Assembly: GCF_017922435.1 (NCBI RefSeq)
Contig: NZ_VDEZ01000001.1
Coordinates: 558,001-622,000 of the forward strand
Origin: Thalassospira sp. ER-Se-21-Dark
GTDB lineage: Bacteria > Pseudomonadota > Alphaproteobacteria > Rhodospirillales > Thalassospiraceae
DNA length: 64,000 nucleotides
Reading direction: 5' to 3'
Shown here in pieces: positions 31,137 through 39,839 of the stretch. The notes below the pieces were generated by a model. The model made no database searches and was not told the origin of the DNA. It saw only the letters and a list, made by a program, of their open reading frames with translations. Position 1 is the first letter of the stretch. Every line of letters begins with the position of its first letter. The translations under genes were made by a program, and so were the position numbers.

Positions 31137-31401
31137 TAGGGTCCAAACTCATTCACATGACCGCCCCGGCAACCGATATGAGAGAAAAATCCAGGAAAAG
31201 CTCGCAGAGCGGGGTGATCCCCGGTCAAGGGATTTGACACAGGGGCTTTCTCTCATATCGGTTGTCCTTCGGATCTCCCGGATTTGCACGGGCTATTTTG
31301 TCGCAAAACCTTGAAAGATATAGATCTTCCTGCGGCCTTGCTCCGCATATCCGCACAAATCCGGGGGACCGGGACGATTATGTGAATGAGTTTGGACCCT
31401 A
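31137..31401. mobile_element. 265-bp MITE-like element with perfect 22-bp inverted ends
   Basis: The left end at 31137-31158 begins TAGGGTCCAAACTCATTC and is repeated as an exact reverse complement at 31380-31401. The outer TA dinucleotides could be a target duplication around GGGTCC...GGACCC. No transposase is encoded inside; short frames are not convincing. IS630-like and IS5/IS427-group elements use TA targets, so a non-autonomous derivative of one of these is my best guess, unverified. It sits 36 bp before the methyltransferase gene. Confidence 0.7.
31170..31264. repeat. Inner 18-bp perfect inverted repeat within the element
   Basis: CAACCGATATGAGAGAAA at 31170-31187 is repeated as its exact reverse complement at 31247-31264. 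Between the arms is a small GGGGTGATCCCC hairpin at 31211-31222. To the right, CCCGGATTTG and CAAATCCGGG form a further pair. The nested pairing would fold any transcript into a long cruciform-like structure. Confidence 0.85.
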
Positions 31402-31437
31402 AGCCCTATAAAAACAAACCTTTGGGAAACGCCCCCG

Positions 31438-32229
31438 ATGAACAACACAATTGCAGACACCTATGAAATTGCCATGGGTCGATGGAGCCGCCGCCTGTCG
31501 CGCAGCTTCCTTGATTTTGTTGCCGCACCATCTTGTGGGGCGTTGGTTGATGTTGGATGTGGCACGGGCAGCCTGACCCTGGCTGCGGCCAACCGTTATC
31601 CGGATGCGCGGGTTGTCGGTATTGACCTGATCCCCGACTACCTGACAGACGCCTTGCGCGAAGAAGCTTCAAATATCGAACTTAAAACCGGGGATGCGTT
31701 GTCGCTGCCGTTTGAGAACAACAGTTTTGATACTGCCTTCTCGCAGCTGTTGATCAATGATCTGGAAGATCCGGAAAAGGCGGTTGCCGAGATGGTCCGC
31801 GTTACCAAACCGAACGGGAAAATAGCAGCGTCTGTCTGGGACCGCGCCGGTGGGTTGACGTTTATCCGTCTGTTTCTCGATGCCGCGGCCATTTTGGCCG
31901 GGGTCGAAGGCGAAAAATTGCGCGAAGAGGTTTTCGACGTCCCCTATCAGGATGAAGATGACCTTTATGATCTTTGGTCTGATGCGGGATTGGGCGATAT
32001 TGAAACCGCAACCTTGGCCGTGCGCATGGATTTCATCGATTTCGATGACTACTGGCAGTCGCTGATGGGAGCACACAGCCTGATCCGCAATTTCTTTAAC
32101 CGGCAATATGCCGACACGGCCTATGAAATTCAGCAGGCCACACGTTTGGCGTATCTTGGTGGCAAGACAGACGGGCGACGGTCGCTTGTGGCATCGGCCA
32201 TGGCGGTGCGCGGCGTGGTGCCAGCGTAA
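31438..32229 (+). CDS. Class I SAM-dependent methyltransferase
   Basis: The 263-residue protein has motif I LVDVGCGTGSLTLAAA (about residue 36), the acidic loop VGIDLIPDY, and motif post-I GDALSLPFENNSFDTAFSQLLINDL. This is the UbiE/Coq5-like methyltransferase 11 pattern. The substrate is unknown. It begins 36 bp after the inverted-repeat element and converges on the sterol desaturase gene, with no gap between stop codons. Confidence 0.9.
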   Translation: MNNTIADTYEIAMGRWSRRLSRSFLDFVAAPSCGALVDVGCGTGSLTLAAANRYPDARVVGIDLIPDYLTDALREEASNIELKTGDALSLPFENNSFDTAFSQLLINDLEDPEKAVAEMVRVTKPNGKIAASVWDRAGGLTFIRLFLDAAAILAGVEGEKLREEVFDVPYQDEDDLYDLWSDAGLGDIETATLAVRMDFIDFDDYWQSLMGAHSLIRNFFNRQYADTAYEIQQATRLAYLGGKTDGRRSLVASAMAVRGVVPA

Positions 32230-33021
32230 TCAGCGACGCCGAAACGGCATCCAGAGAACGCCCAGCAAACTTTGGCTGTCCATGTCCCGGAATTCCTTAA
32301 GGCCAATCTGCATATCGTGATCATTGACCTTGGTATGGTCAATATAGCTGACAAACAGCCGATCCCAGATGGATAGGATATTGCCATAGTTGCTGTTGGT
32401 TTCTTTCATCAGGCTTGAATGGTGCACCCGGTGCATATCAGGTGTCACGACCACCCGTCGCAAGGCGCGATCAAGGCGTTTGGGCAGATGCACATTGCCA
32501 TGATTAAACAGGGCAAAGCCGCTTAGCATGCTTTCATAAATCACCACTGCCCATGGATCGGCCCCGATCAAAACGACAAAGGTCGATTTGTAGAGCGCGG
32601 ATGCGACGATCTCGACCGGATGGAACCGCACCGCGGTCGAGACATCAAATTCTGTATCGCAGTGATGCACCCGGTGAAACCGCCAGAACACCGGCACGAT
32701 GTGGGTCAGGCGGTGCTGCCAATAGATCACACAATCAAGAACAATGATGGTGACCAGCCCGGACAATAATGCAGGCATACCGACAAGGTTATTTATCCCC
32801 CAACCATTGGCCTGCGCCCAGATGGCGGCGGCAATCATCGCAGCCCCAATGGTGAAACGTGAAAGGGCGGCACTCAGCAACAGCAGACCAAAATTGGTCA
32901 GCCAACGCATGGGGCGACGCACGGCTTCCTTGGGTCGATAAGGGGCCACCGCCTCCCACAAGGCCATGACCACCAAGATGGCGGCAAAGATACCCAGCCG
33001 AAATAGTCCGCTCTGATCCAT
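32230..33021 (-). CDS. Sterol desaturase/fatty acid hydroxylase family protein
   Basis: The 263-residue membrane protein has about four helices and the di-iron histidine clusters of the family: HRLTH at about 107, HRVHHCDTEFDVST at about 120, FNHGNVH and HRVHHSSLMKETNSNYG near residue 200. It probably hydroxylates or desaturates a lipid at the membrane using O2. The substrate cannot be told. Confidence 0.92.
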   Translation of the reverse strand: MDQSGLFRLGIFAAILVVMALWEAVAPYRPKEAVRRPMRWLTNFGLLLLSAALSRFTIGAAMIAAAIWAQANGWGINNLVGMPALLSGLVTIIVLDCVIYWQHRLTHIVPVFWRFHRVHHCDTEFDVSTAVRFHPVEIVASALYKSTFVVLIGADPWAVVIYESMLSGFALFNHGNVHLPKRLDRALRRVVVTPDMHRVHHSSLMKETNSNYGNILSIWDRLFVSYIDHTKVNDHDMQIGLKEFRDMDSQSLLGVLWMPFRRR

Positions 33022-33196
33022 TTCATCCTGCCTTGTGTGATAAGGAGCGCGTGTGCGTCACCTTGAACTGATATCGGATATCGCAATGTATAAACAACAT
33101 CTTGCAGTTCGATATCTCATCACCTTTATGTTAGAGAAAGGTGATTCATACTGAAATGCCAATGCTTGGCGACAATAACCGATAACGGGGGACTAT

Positions 33197-34225
33197 ATGC
33201 CAGAACGATCAGGATCCATTCGGACACTCTTTCTTTCCGTGTTCGCGACCCTGTCTTTTGGCAGCATCGCCCTTGCAGATGGCCCGCCGTTTGATTTGCC
33301 TGTCGTTTGTGCCGGCAACAGCTGTGACATTGTTCACTATGTCGATCATGATACCGGACCGAACATTCGCGACTATGCCTGTGGCACGACAACATATGAC
33401 GGCCACCGCGGTACTGATTTCGCCATACCGGATGAAGCCACCATGCTTGATGGTGTTCCGGTCCTGTCGATCGCGGATGGCACGGTCGTTGCCCTGCGCG
33501 ACGGGGTTGAAGACATTGATTCAGGTCGTATCGCCACCAGCAGCCTTGAAGGCATCGAATGCGGTAACGGTATTCTGATCAATCATGATGATGGCTGGCA
33601 AAGCCAGTACTGTCATCTTCGCCGGGGGTGGGTTGCGGTCAAACAGGGCGACCGCGTCAGCCGTGGTCAGGTGATCGGGCGGATCGGCATTTCCGGTCAG
33701 GCCACCTTCCCGCACCTGCATTTCAACCTGCGCAAGGATGGCGAACTTGTTGATCCGTTCAGTGGCACCGCCATGGGCACCAGCAGCGCCGCTGATTGTA
33801 ATGTGGAAAATGCGGCCCTTTGGTCACCGTCTGCACGCGCAAAGCTTAGCTATAACGAGATCACGCTTTATGGCCATGGATTTTCGATGGCGCGCCCGAA
33901 CGCATCCGACCTTAAACGCGGATACGGCAAGGATCAGGAACTGCCCCGCACAAGCCCGGCACTTTATTTCTGGGCCTATCTGATTGGCGCCAATGATGGT
34001 GATGTCATCCGCATGAGCCTGCAAACACCTGATGGCAAGGGTGGCCATCGCGACTTTGTTATTGATCTGCCCGACGATGCAGGCCCGCGCGCAAAGTGGT
34101 TCTTTATCAATATGGACCGCCCCGGAAGCCAATGGCCGGCTGGCACCTATGAAGGCGAGATCACCTTTACCCGTGGTGACAATTCCCCGCGCATCATCGG
34201 CGAGGGCAAAGTTGTGATCCGCTAG
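33197..34225 (+). CDS. Exported M23-family metallopeptidase
   Basis: The 342-residue protein has a signal peptide (1-27). The LytM/M23 core shows HRGTDFAIP at about residue 74 (His and Asp zinc ligands) and FPHLHFNLRKDG at about 173 (H-x-H), with the beta-strand GDRVSRGQVIGRIGISG. The about 130-residue C-terminal domain (LYGHGFSMARPNASDLKRG and YFWAYLIGANDGDVIRM) is not one I recognise. It likely cuts peptidoglycan cross-bridges in the periplasm. Confidence 0.9.
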   Translation: MPERSGSIRTLFLSVFATLSFGSIALADGPPFDLPVVCAGNSCDIVHYVDHDTGPNIRDYACGTTTYDGHRGTDFAIPDEATMLDGVPVLSIADGTVVALRDGVEDIDSGRIATSSLEGIECGNGILINHDDGWQSQYCHLRRGWVAVKQGDRVSRGQVIGRIGISGQATFPHLHFNLRKDGELVDPFSGTAMGTSSAADCNVENAALWSPSARAKLSYNEITLYGHGFSMARPNASDLKRGYGKDQELPRTSPALYFWAYLIGANDGDVIRMSLQTPDGKGGHRDFVIDLPDDAGPRAKWFFINMDRPGSQWPAGTYEGEITFTRGDNSPRIIGEGKVVIR

Positions 34226-34352
34226 GGATCCCAACTTTGCCCCGGAAAGATCCGATTTGGGTTGCTTCACGTACACCAGACGACTTAAAATTACACCAGT
34301 AAAATGTATTAGTTATTGAAACTATTGCATTAATTTTAGATTTGGCGCGTGA

Positions 34353-36788
34353 ATGTACAGAATTTATGACTGTCTGGCACACCAGCACGATATCGTTCTG
34401 GTCCTCGTAGCCCTTCTTATTGGACTGGCGGGCATTCATACCGCATTCAAGCTGTACGCACGCGCCTGCATCGGTCGCCTTCGTCAGAAAATCGCATGGC
34501 TGTTCCTGACCGGGGTTGTGACCGGCGGGGGCATCTGGGCGACCCATTTCATTGCAATGCTGTCCTATGACCCGGTTGTGCCGGTTGGCTATGAGCCCGT
34601 TCTGACGGCTGTCTCGCTGGCGATTGCAATTGTGACAACCACCATCGGGTTTGCGATTGCCTCGATCAGTGGGCCGAACCTTGTATTGTCGCGTCTTGTC
34701 GGCGGCCTAGTTGTCGGGCTTGGCATTTCGGCCATGCATTTCACCGGCATGTCTGCCATCCGTGTTCCCGGCATTATCAGCTGGCACATGGATATCGTGA
34801 TTGCCGCCATCCTGATGGGGGCCTTGTTCGGCATGGCGTCGCTGTATCTGGCCAAGACCGCACAAACCGACCAACAGAAACTTCTGGGCAAGGCAAATCT
34901 GACCATCGCGGTGGCAACCATGCATTTCGGCGCGATGGGTGCATTGGTAATTACACCCGATCCGACTGTCCCGGTTCCGGCACAGCTTATTTCGCAGGAA
35001 TATCTTGCGGTCGGCGTGGCCGTCGTTGCGATCGGACTGATTGCGATTGGTTTTGTCACCGCCCTTGTTGACCGGCAACTTCGCGATCATCTCAGCAACC
35101 GCATGCGCATTCTGGGCGATTCCGCCATCGAGGCGCTTGTCCTGACCCAGAATGGGCGGGTGATTGACGCCAATGACAGCTTCCTGAAACTGGGTGGTGT
35201 CACCCGTGCAGAGATTCTTGATCAGGATTTCCTGACAGAGTGGCTTTCCGATACACCGGCGGAATTCAAATCAGGAAAAGTCGGTTATGCAGAGACGACC
35301 CTGTCCTGGAGCAACAATACCGCCATACCGGTCGAGGTCGTGCGACGCGAAATTCCCGCCGATGAAATATCGGATGCCACCGTGATATTTGGTCTGCGTG
35401 ATCTGCGCGAACGGTATGCCGCAGAAAACCATATCCGTTTTCTGGCAGAACGTGACGCCCTGACCAAGCTTTTGAACAGGTCGACATTCAATGACCGACT
35501 GGCCGAGGCACTGACGAAATCAGATGAAACATCCATACCGTTGACGGTGATGTGCATTGATTTCGACCACTTCAAGGAACTCAATGACAGCTTTGGCCAT
35601 ATTGCCGGCGACCATGCGCTTCGGGAATTGGGTGAACGCCTGGCCGAGCTTTTTAGTGATGATGTGGTGATCGCGCGTGTTGGCGGTGATGAGTTTGTCG
35701 CCCTGCTTTCGCACCCTGAACAATCAGATATGGATAACGTTATTGCCCGGTCGCGCGAAACGGCCCAGCAAATCCTTGATTGTGTCGCGCTCCCGGTATT
35801 CATCAATGCCGAACACCGTGCGAAGCTTTCTGCAAGTATCGGGATTGCGCATTATCCGACCGATGGCAATGACGCCGAAAGCATCCTGTTTCATGCCGAC
35901 CTTGCGATGTATCGGGTCAAACAATCCGGCGGCAACGACATTGTGTTCTATTCGTCGGAAATGGACGAGGAATACCGTTTCAAGCGCCAGCTTTCTTCGA
36001 ACCTGCGTCATGCGATGGAGAACGGCCAGCTTGAACTTCATTACCAGCCGCAATGCGAGACCGATGGTAATGATCAGGTGATCCACTCGTTTGAAGCCTT
36101 GCTGCGCTGGACGGATCCGGAACTGGGATCTATCCCGCCCGGACGGTTTATTCCTATTGCCGAGGAAACCGGCCTGATTGTGCCGCTGGGCGAATGGGTG
36201 CTTAGAACCGCCTGCAAAGAGGCCGCACGCTGGAAAAATCCGCTTGGCATCGGGGTCAATCTGTCAGCGGTTCAATTGCAAAAACATGAATTGCCGGAAC
36301 TGGTTGCCGAGATCCTGAACGAAACCGGTCTTGATCCAAAACGCCTTGAACTGGAAGTCACCGAGACAGCGCTAATTCACAATCCGGCGCGCTCAATGAA
36401 GATCCTGTCTGATATCAAGAAGCTGGGCGTGCGGATTGCCATGGATGATTTCGGCACCGGTTATTCGTCGCTTGCGACCTTGCAGAACTTCCCGGTGGAT
36501 CGCATCAAGATCGACCAGTCCTTTATCAAGAAACTGGTCAGCAACGATCAGGCGATTGCCATCGTCCGTGCGGTGATCAATCTGAGCCGCGACCTCAACC
36601 TCGAGGTGATTGCAGAGGGGGTCGAAACCGACGAACAGGCAAGCTTCCTGAACGATCATGATTGCCGCTCTGTGCAGGGGTACAAATACGGATATCCCAA
36701 GCCGATAAGCGACTACGCGCATGTCGTAAATCCGACGGAATCCCCCGAAACCACTGCGAATCGGGACAGCGGCATCGAAACCGTTTGA
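34353..36788 (+). CDS. MHYT-PAS-GGDEF-EAL cyclic-di-GMP enzyme
   Basis: The 811-residue membrane protein starts with seven helices carrying three MHYT-type motifs (ATHFIAM, AMHFTGM, TMHFGAM), a proposed sensor for a diatomic gas or metal. A PAS-like segment follows (about 255-365). Then come a GGDEF domain with intact GGDEF at about residue 443 and an EAL domain with intact EALLRW at about 580, plus DDFGTGYSSL. Both active sites look complete, so it could make and break cyclic-di-GMP. It lies alone on the plus strand. Confidence 0.95.
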   Translation: MYRIYDCLAHQHDIVLVLVALLIGLAGIHTAFKLYARACIGRLRQKIAWLFLTGVVTGGGIWATHFIAMLSYDPVVPVGYEPVLTAVSLAIAIVTTTIGFAIASISGPNLVLSRLVGGLVVGLGISAMHFTGMSAIRVPGIISWHMDIVIAAILMGALFGMASLYLAKTAQTDQQKLLGKANLTIAVATMHFGAMGALVITPDPTVPVPAQLISQEYLAVGVAVVAIGLIAIGFVTALVDRQLRDHLSNRMRILGDSAIEALVLTQNGRVIDANDSFLKLGGVTRAEILDQDFLTEWLSDTPAEFKSGKVGYAETTLSWSNNTAIPVEVVRREIPADEISDATVIFGLRDLRERYAAENHIRFLAERDALTKLLNRSTFNDRLAEALTKSDETSIPLTVMCIDFDHFKELNDSFGHIAGDHALRELGERLAELFSDDVVIARVGGDEFVALLSHPEQSDMDNVIARSRETAQQILDCVALPVFINAEHRAKLSASIGIAHYPTDGNDAESILFHADLAMYRVKQSGGNDIVFYSSEMDEEYRFKRQLSSNLRHAMENGQLELHYQPQCETDGNDQVIHSFEALLRWTDPELGSIPPGRFIPIAEETGLIVPLGEWVLRTACKEAARWKNPLGIGVNLSAVQLQKHELPELVAEILNETGLDPKRLELEVTETALIHNPARSMKILSDIKKLGVRIAMDDFGTGYSSLATLQNFPVDRIKIDQSFIKKLVSNDQAIAIVRAVINLSRDLNLEVIAEGVETDEQASFLNDHDCRSVQGYKYGYPKPISDYAHVVNPTESPETTANRDSGIETV

Positions 36789-36958
36789 TTGTTATGGAAC
36801 CCGGAAAGGCATATTGCGTTTCAAACAGGCAGGGCCATTGCAATTTGTGACAAAACAGGCAGCAAAAACGTAACCTTTTCCATGAGGTTGAAAGTTTTTT
36901 GACGTTTTTTGAGCAACAACTCTTGTAACTCGGCCATCTGCCTGCCTATATTTGACGT

Positions 36959-36974
36959 GTGCCGAGCCCGGCAC
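36959..36974. repeat. Short palindrome upstream of the 40-residue peptide gene
   Basis: GTGCCGAGCCCGGCAC forms a 6-bp perfect dyad with a 4-nt centre about 33 bp before the ATG at 37007. It has no T run, so an operator or mRNA hairpin is more likely than a terminator. Confidence 0.45.
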
Positions 36975-37006
36975 ATTGACACTACCTGTCATAAGACGGA
37001 GTAAAC

Positions 37007-37129
37007 ATGATGAATAAGCGCAAAGCAGTTGCAATCGCCATTGCCCGTGAACAGCAGATCGCCCGTTCGATGGAAATCCTGTTCGCCGGTACCATTCTGG
37101 CCGTCATCGCATCGCTTCTGGTCATCTGA
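37007..37129 (+). CDS. Small single-span membrane peptide (40 residues)
   Basis: ATG at 37007 is preceded by GGAG at 8-nt spacing. The product starts MMNKRKAVAIAIAREQQIAR, a basic amphipathic N-terminus, followed by one hydrophobic helix ending SLLVI. Two adjacent ATG codons are in frame. The good ribosome binding site, clean start and stop, and position in an otherwise empty 520-bp gap favour a real small gene. It is too short to assign a family. Confidence 0.6.
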   Translation: MMNKRKAVAIAIAREQQIARSMEILFAGTILAVIASLLVI

Positions 37130-37323
37130 CCTACGCTTCGTTTTCATCATTAGCGTCCCCATTCAAACCAACTGGTTTTGAAGAGACCTTCTTTTAAATA
37201 GCTCCATGACACATCACAGCGTCTTTTCGGTCATCATTGCGCGAATTATCAGCCCGGTTGTCTAAGGACACCGGGACGTATCTGTTCGCCTTTTTGATGC
37301 ACTGAATATCTGTGAGCATTGTC

Positions 37324-37650
37324 ATGACTGATCATGCATTTGCTGCGTCCGCAATGGACGCACATACCCCCAAATCCGTTTACTGTTTTTCCGTTCACGC
37401 CGCCGCCGAACCGGACGTGATGCCGCGCGTTCTTGAACTGTTTGCCAAACGTAATCTGGTTCCTGCCAGCTGGCATTCGACCGTTGCCAATGGGCTGCGC
37501 GGTTACGAGGAACTTCAGATCGACATCCAGGTCCAGCAACTTGAAACCAAAGTTGCCGAACACATCGCGCGATGCCTGCGTGAGATCATTCACGTGAATA
37601 CGGTTCTGACATCGGAAAAAGGCTATTCAAACTCAGCGCTTAGCGCGTAG
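37324..37650 (+). CDS. Small ACT-domain-like protein
   Basis: The 108-residue protein has an ACT-like beta-alpha-beta-beta-alpha-beta pattern: VYCFSVHAAAEPDVMPRVLELFAKRNLVPASWHS, cited in part, then a second pair through ELQIDIQVQQLETKVAEHIARCL. ACT domains bind amino acids and often regulate enzymes such as acetolactate synthase. No enzyme partner is adjacent. I prefer the ATG at 37324, preceded by GTGAG, over a GTG at 37312. Confidence 0.65.
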   Translation: MTDHAFAASAMDAHTPKSVYCFSVHAAAEPDVMPRVLELFAKRNLVPASWHSTVANGLRGYEELQIDIQVQQLETKVAEHIARCLREIIHVNTVLTSEKGYSNSALSA

Positions 37651-37682
37651 GCTGTCTTGGTTGCGGCACTGCAAAACTGGCA

Positions 37683-38573
37683 GTGCTTCCGCCCGACTGG
37701 AGTTCTGAATTGGCCTATCTTGATCATATCCATGCGTGCAACAACGCCAATCTGTCGCGCTATGCCCGGTTTCGCATTGGCGACCTTCCGGTCGGTGCCA
37801 TCCGGTCAGAATTTGCCAGCGCCCTTACCGCGCTTGGGAATAGCTTCATCCGTGATGAGAACGGCGAATATGGTTTTGGCCCGCACATCAAAACCATTGA
37901 TGCGCGCAACCAGACCCTGATCGAGGCGACCGAAGCCCTGTGCGAACAAGGCGTGATCAAGCACCTGCATGGCGAAAAGTTTGATATCCGCAATCGGCTT
38001 TCCGACGATCCGTTATGCCAGCTGGATCGGTTTGCCATGCCCTATTTCGGATGCCGGTCGTGGGGCGTGCATATGAACGGCTTTGTTCGCAAGGCCGATG
38101 GCATTCACATGTGGATCGCCAAACGCGCGCTGGACAAGCCGACCTACCCCGGCATGCTTGATAACATGGTCGCGGGCGGCCAACCGACCGGCCTTGGTTT
38201 CCGCGAAAACATGATCAAGGAATGCGCCGAAGAGGCCGGCATTCCAGCAAACCTTGCTGAAAATGTCGTTGCGATCGGTACCGTTTCATACCTTTATGAA
38301 ACCGAAGAAGGCTTGAAACCCGATGTGATGGTCAATTTCGATCTGGAATTGCCAGAGGATTTTGTACCGCATTGCGCCGATGGCGAGGTCGCGCAATTTG
38401 ATCTTGTGCCAATTGCCGAAGTGGCCGAAATCGTCCGCGCCGGATTTGATTTCAAATTCAATTGCGCCCTGGTCGTGATCGACTTTCTGATCCGCCACGG
38501 ATATCTCACGGCAGATAACGAGCCTTCCTATTGCGAACTTGTCACCGGCCTTCACCGCAGCCTTGAGCCCTGA
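37683..38573 (+). CDS. Nudix hydrolase with N-terminal DUF4743-type domain
   Basis: The 296-residue protein has the N-terminal DUF4743 region (about 1-120) seen with Nudix domains of the thiamine-pyrophosphokinase-linked and related type. The Nudix domain follows: GVHMNGFVRKADG, then GGQPTGLGFRENMIKECAEEAG, in which the metal-binding K/R-E-x-x-E-E is kept. It probably hydrolyses a nucleotide or coenzyme diphosphate. The start is GTG, 32 nt after the ACT-like gene, so the two may form an operon. Confidence 0.88.
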   Translation: MLPPDWSSELAYLDHIHACNNANLSRYARFRIGDLPVGAIRSEFASALTALGNSFIRDENGEYGFGPHIKTIDARNQTLIEATEALCEQGVIKHLHGEKFDIRNRLSDDPLCQLDRFAMPYFGCRSWGVHMNGFVRKADGIHMWIAKRALDKPTYPGMLDNMVAGGQPTGLGFRENMIKECAEEAGIPANLAENVVAIGTVSYLYETEEGLKPDVMVNFDLELPEDFVPHCADGEVAQFDLVPIAEVAEIVRAGFDFKFNCALVVIDFLIRHGYLTADNEPSYCELVTGLHRSLEP

Positions 38574-38597
38574 TGCGGCCTTTACCGATACTGTAAA

Positions 38598-38637
38598 CAA
38601 GAATGGCACCAACCCGATCCGGGTGGTGCCATCTTCT
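38598..38637. terminator. Bidirectional terminator between convergent genes
   Basis: ATGGCACC-A-ACCC pairs with GGGTGGTGCCAT around a 4-nt loop, with one bulged base. It is flanked by AAGA on the left and TCTTCTT on the right, so it can end both the Nudix transcript and the opposing one. Confidence 0.75.
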
Positions 38638-38654
38638 TGCAGGCTTATAGAATT

Positions 38655-39140
38655 TTACTGACGCGGCGTGTTTGGCCCGCCCATCAATGCGCCAACGGCC
38701 ATTACCGTCAGCTTGGCGCGCAGATCAGGATCCAGCTGATCAAGGTCACTTTGTTTGCTGCGCAGCGCCTTGACCGCTTCATTGATCAGTTCCTGACGAC
38801 GTTCGTCCTCAGGGGTTGCGATCTTGCTTTTCTTTTTGCCAAGCTTGGCATCGGCGGCATTCAGCGCCTTCATGATTTCGGTATGCGGGGCGTCGGCCTG
38901 TTCGGTCAGGGTTTCGGCAAGGGCAAGCGCACGGGCTTCCTCAACCGACATACCTTCGTCCTGATGAGCAAGGGCACGGTCTTCGATGCGACGTGCCTGA
39001 CGCGCCTGAGCGGCTGTTTTTTCCGCAGTGGCGCTGTCACGCATATGCAGGGATTGCGCGTCATTATAAGCCTGAATCGCATCCCGGCCTTTTTTGCCGA
39101 CAAAGACGCGCATCAGCGTTTCCTTGAGCAATCCCATCAA
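38655..39140 (-). CDS. Hypothetical helical protein
   Basis: The 161-residue protein has no signal peptide or membrane span. It is rich in Ala, Glu, Arg and Lys and looks all-helical, with a charged coiled coil through residues 35-85 (ARQARRIEDRALAHQDEGM) and TPEDERRQELINEAVKALRSKQ near 110. No family was recognised. A second ATG follows the first codon. Codon use matches its neighbours. Confidence 0.75.
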   Translation of the reverse strand: MMGLLKETLMRVFVGKKGRDAIQAYNDAQSLHMRDSATAEKTAAQARQARRIEDRALAHQDEGMSVEEARALALAETLTEQADAPHTEIMKALNAADAKLGKKKSKIATPEDERRQELINEAVKALRSKQSDLDQLDPDLRAKLTVMAVGALMGGPNTPRQ

Positions 39141-39251
39141 ATCATCCCTTGATTAAACATCCCGCCCTCGCGTGCAACTGATGTGCAATCAGTATGCGCC
39201 CAAAGAGTTTCGAAAACATTGCACCGAAAGACGGCGAAATTTTGCAACGTT

Positions 39252-39713
39252 CTAAATATGTTGTGCGACGCGGGTTTCTTCAACTGCCAGAATGTAGTCG
39301 ATCAGTGCCTCGCAGTCGCTTGTTTGCAGATGTTCAAGATCACAAACAAAATCGACATTCCCCGCTGCCGGATCATCGGCACGACCGACAATGCCGACTT
39401 TGACATATTCCGCGTCCAGTGCATCGAGTGCGGAAATCAGATCGGCAACACTAACCCGATCTTCTGCCGTCATGGACGTTCGGATCAGAAGCAGGATATC
39501 GGCGTCGCAATCAATCACCTGTAAGGCAATGGATTGTGCATCGGAATGGCGGGGCGCCACATCGACGTCAAACCCACCATCGGCAAACAGGGTTGCGACA
39601 TGTTTGTGGTGTTTTTCTTCGACGGAGGATGCCGTCGCCAGAAGAAGACGCGGGTGGCGTCCCTCCATTTCGGCGAATTTGGCCAGACTGCTCGCAAGTT
39701 GAGGAGACGTCAT
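39252..39713 (-). CDS. Orphan B12-binding-domain-like protein lacking the cobalamin histidine
   Basis: The 153-residue protein resembles the C-terminal cobalamin-binding domain of methylmalonyl-CoA mutase. PRLLLATASSV aligns with the first strand, HVATLFADGGFDVDV with the typical A-FADLGFDVD helix-strand, then DADILLLIRTS and VKVGIVGR. The D-x-H-x-x-G motif that supplies the cobalt ligand is replaced by VEEKHH, so cobalamin binding in base-off mode is unlikely. The start at 39713 has AGG upstream. No mutase is adjacent. Confidence 0.6.
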   Translation of the reverse strand: MTSPQLASSLAKFAEMEGRHPRLLLATASSVEEKHHKHVATLFADGGFDVDVAPRHSDAQSIALQVIDCDADILLLIRTSMTAEDRVSVADLISALDALDAEYVKVGIVGRADDPAAGNVDFVCDLEHLQTSDCEALIDYILAVEETRVAQHI

Positions 39714-39839
39714 GTTACCTCGCTTGAAACTGCCCTTTGCCATACGATACGGCAAAGCGGGCCAGTGCAGATGTCCTGCACCGCACCCCCAGTATCCTTG
39801 TCAAAACCTTGGCTGACAAGCCTTGCGATCAAAACATTA

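Noticed and set aside
31037-31237. 66-codon frame running into the inverted-repeat element
   Set aside because: No ribosome binding site and it crosses the element's end; not a convincing gene.
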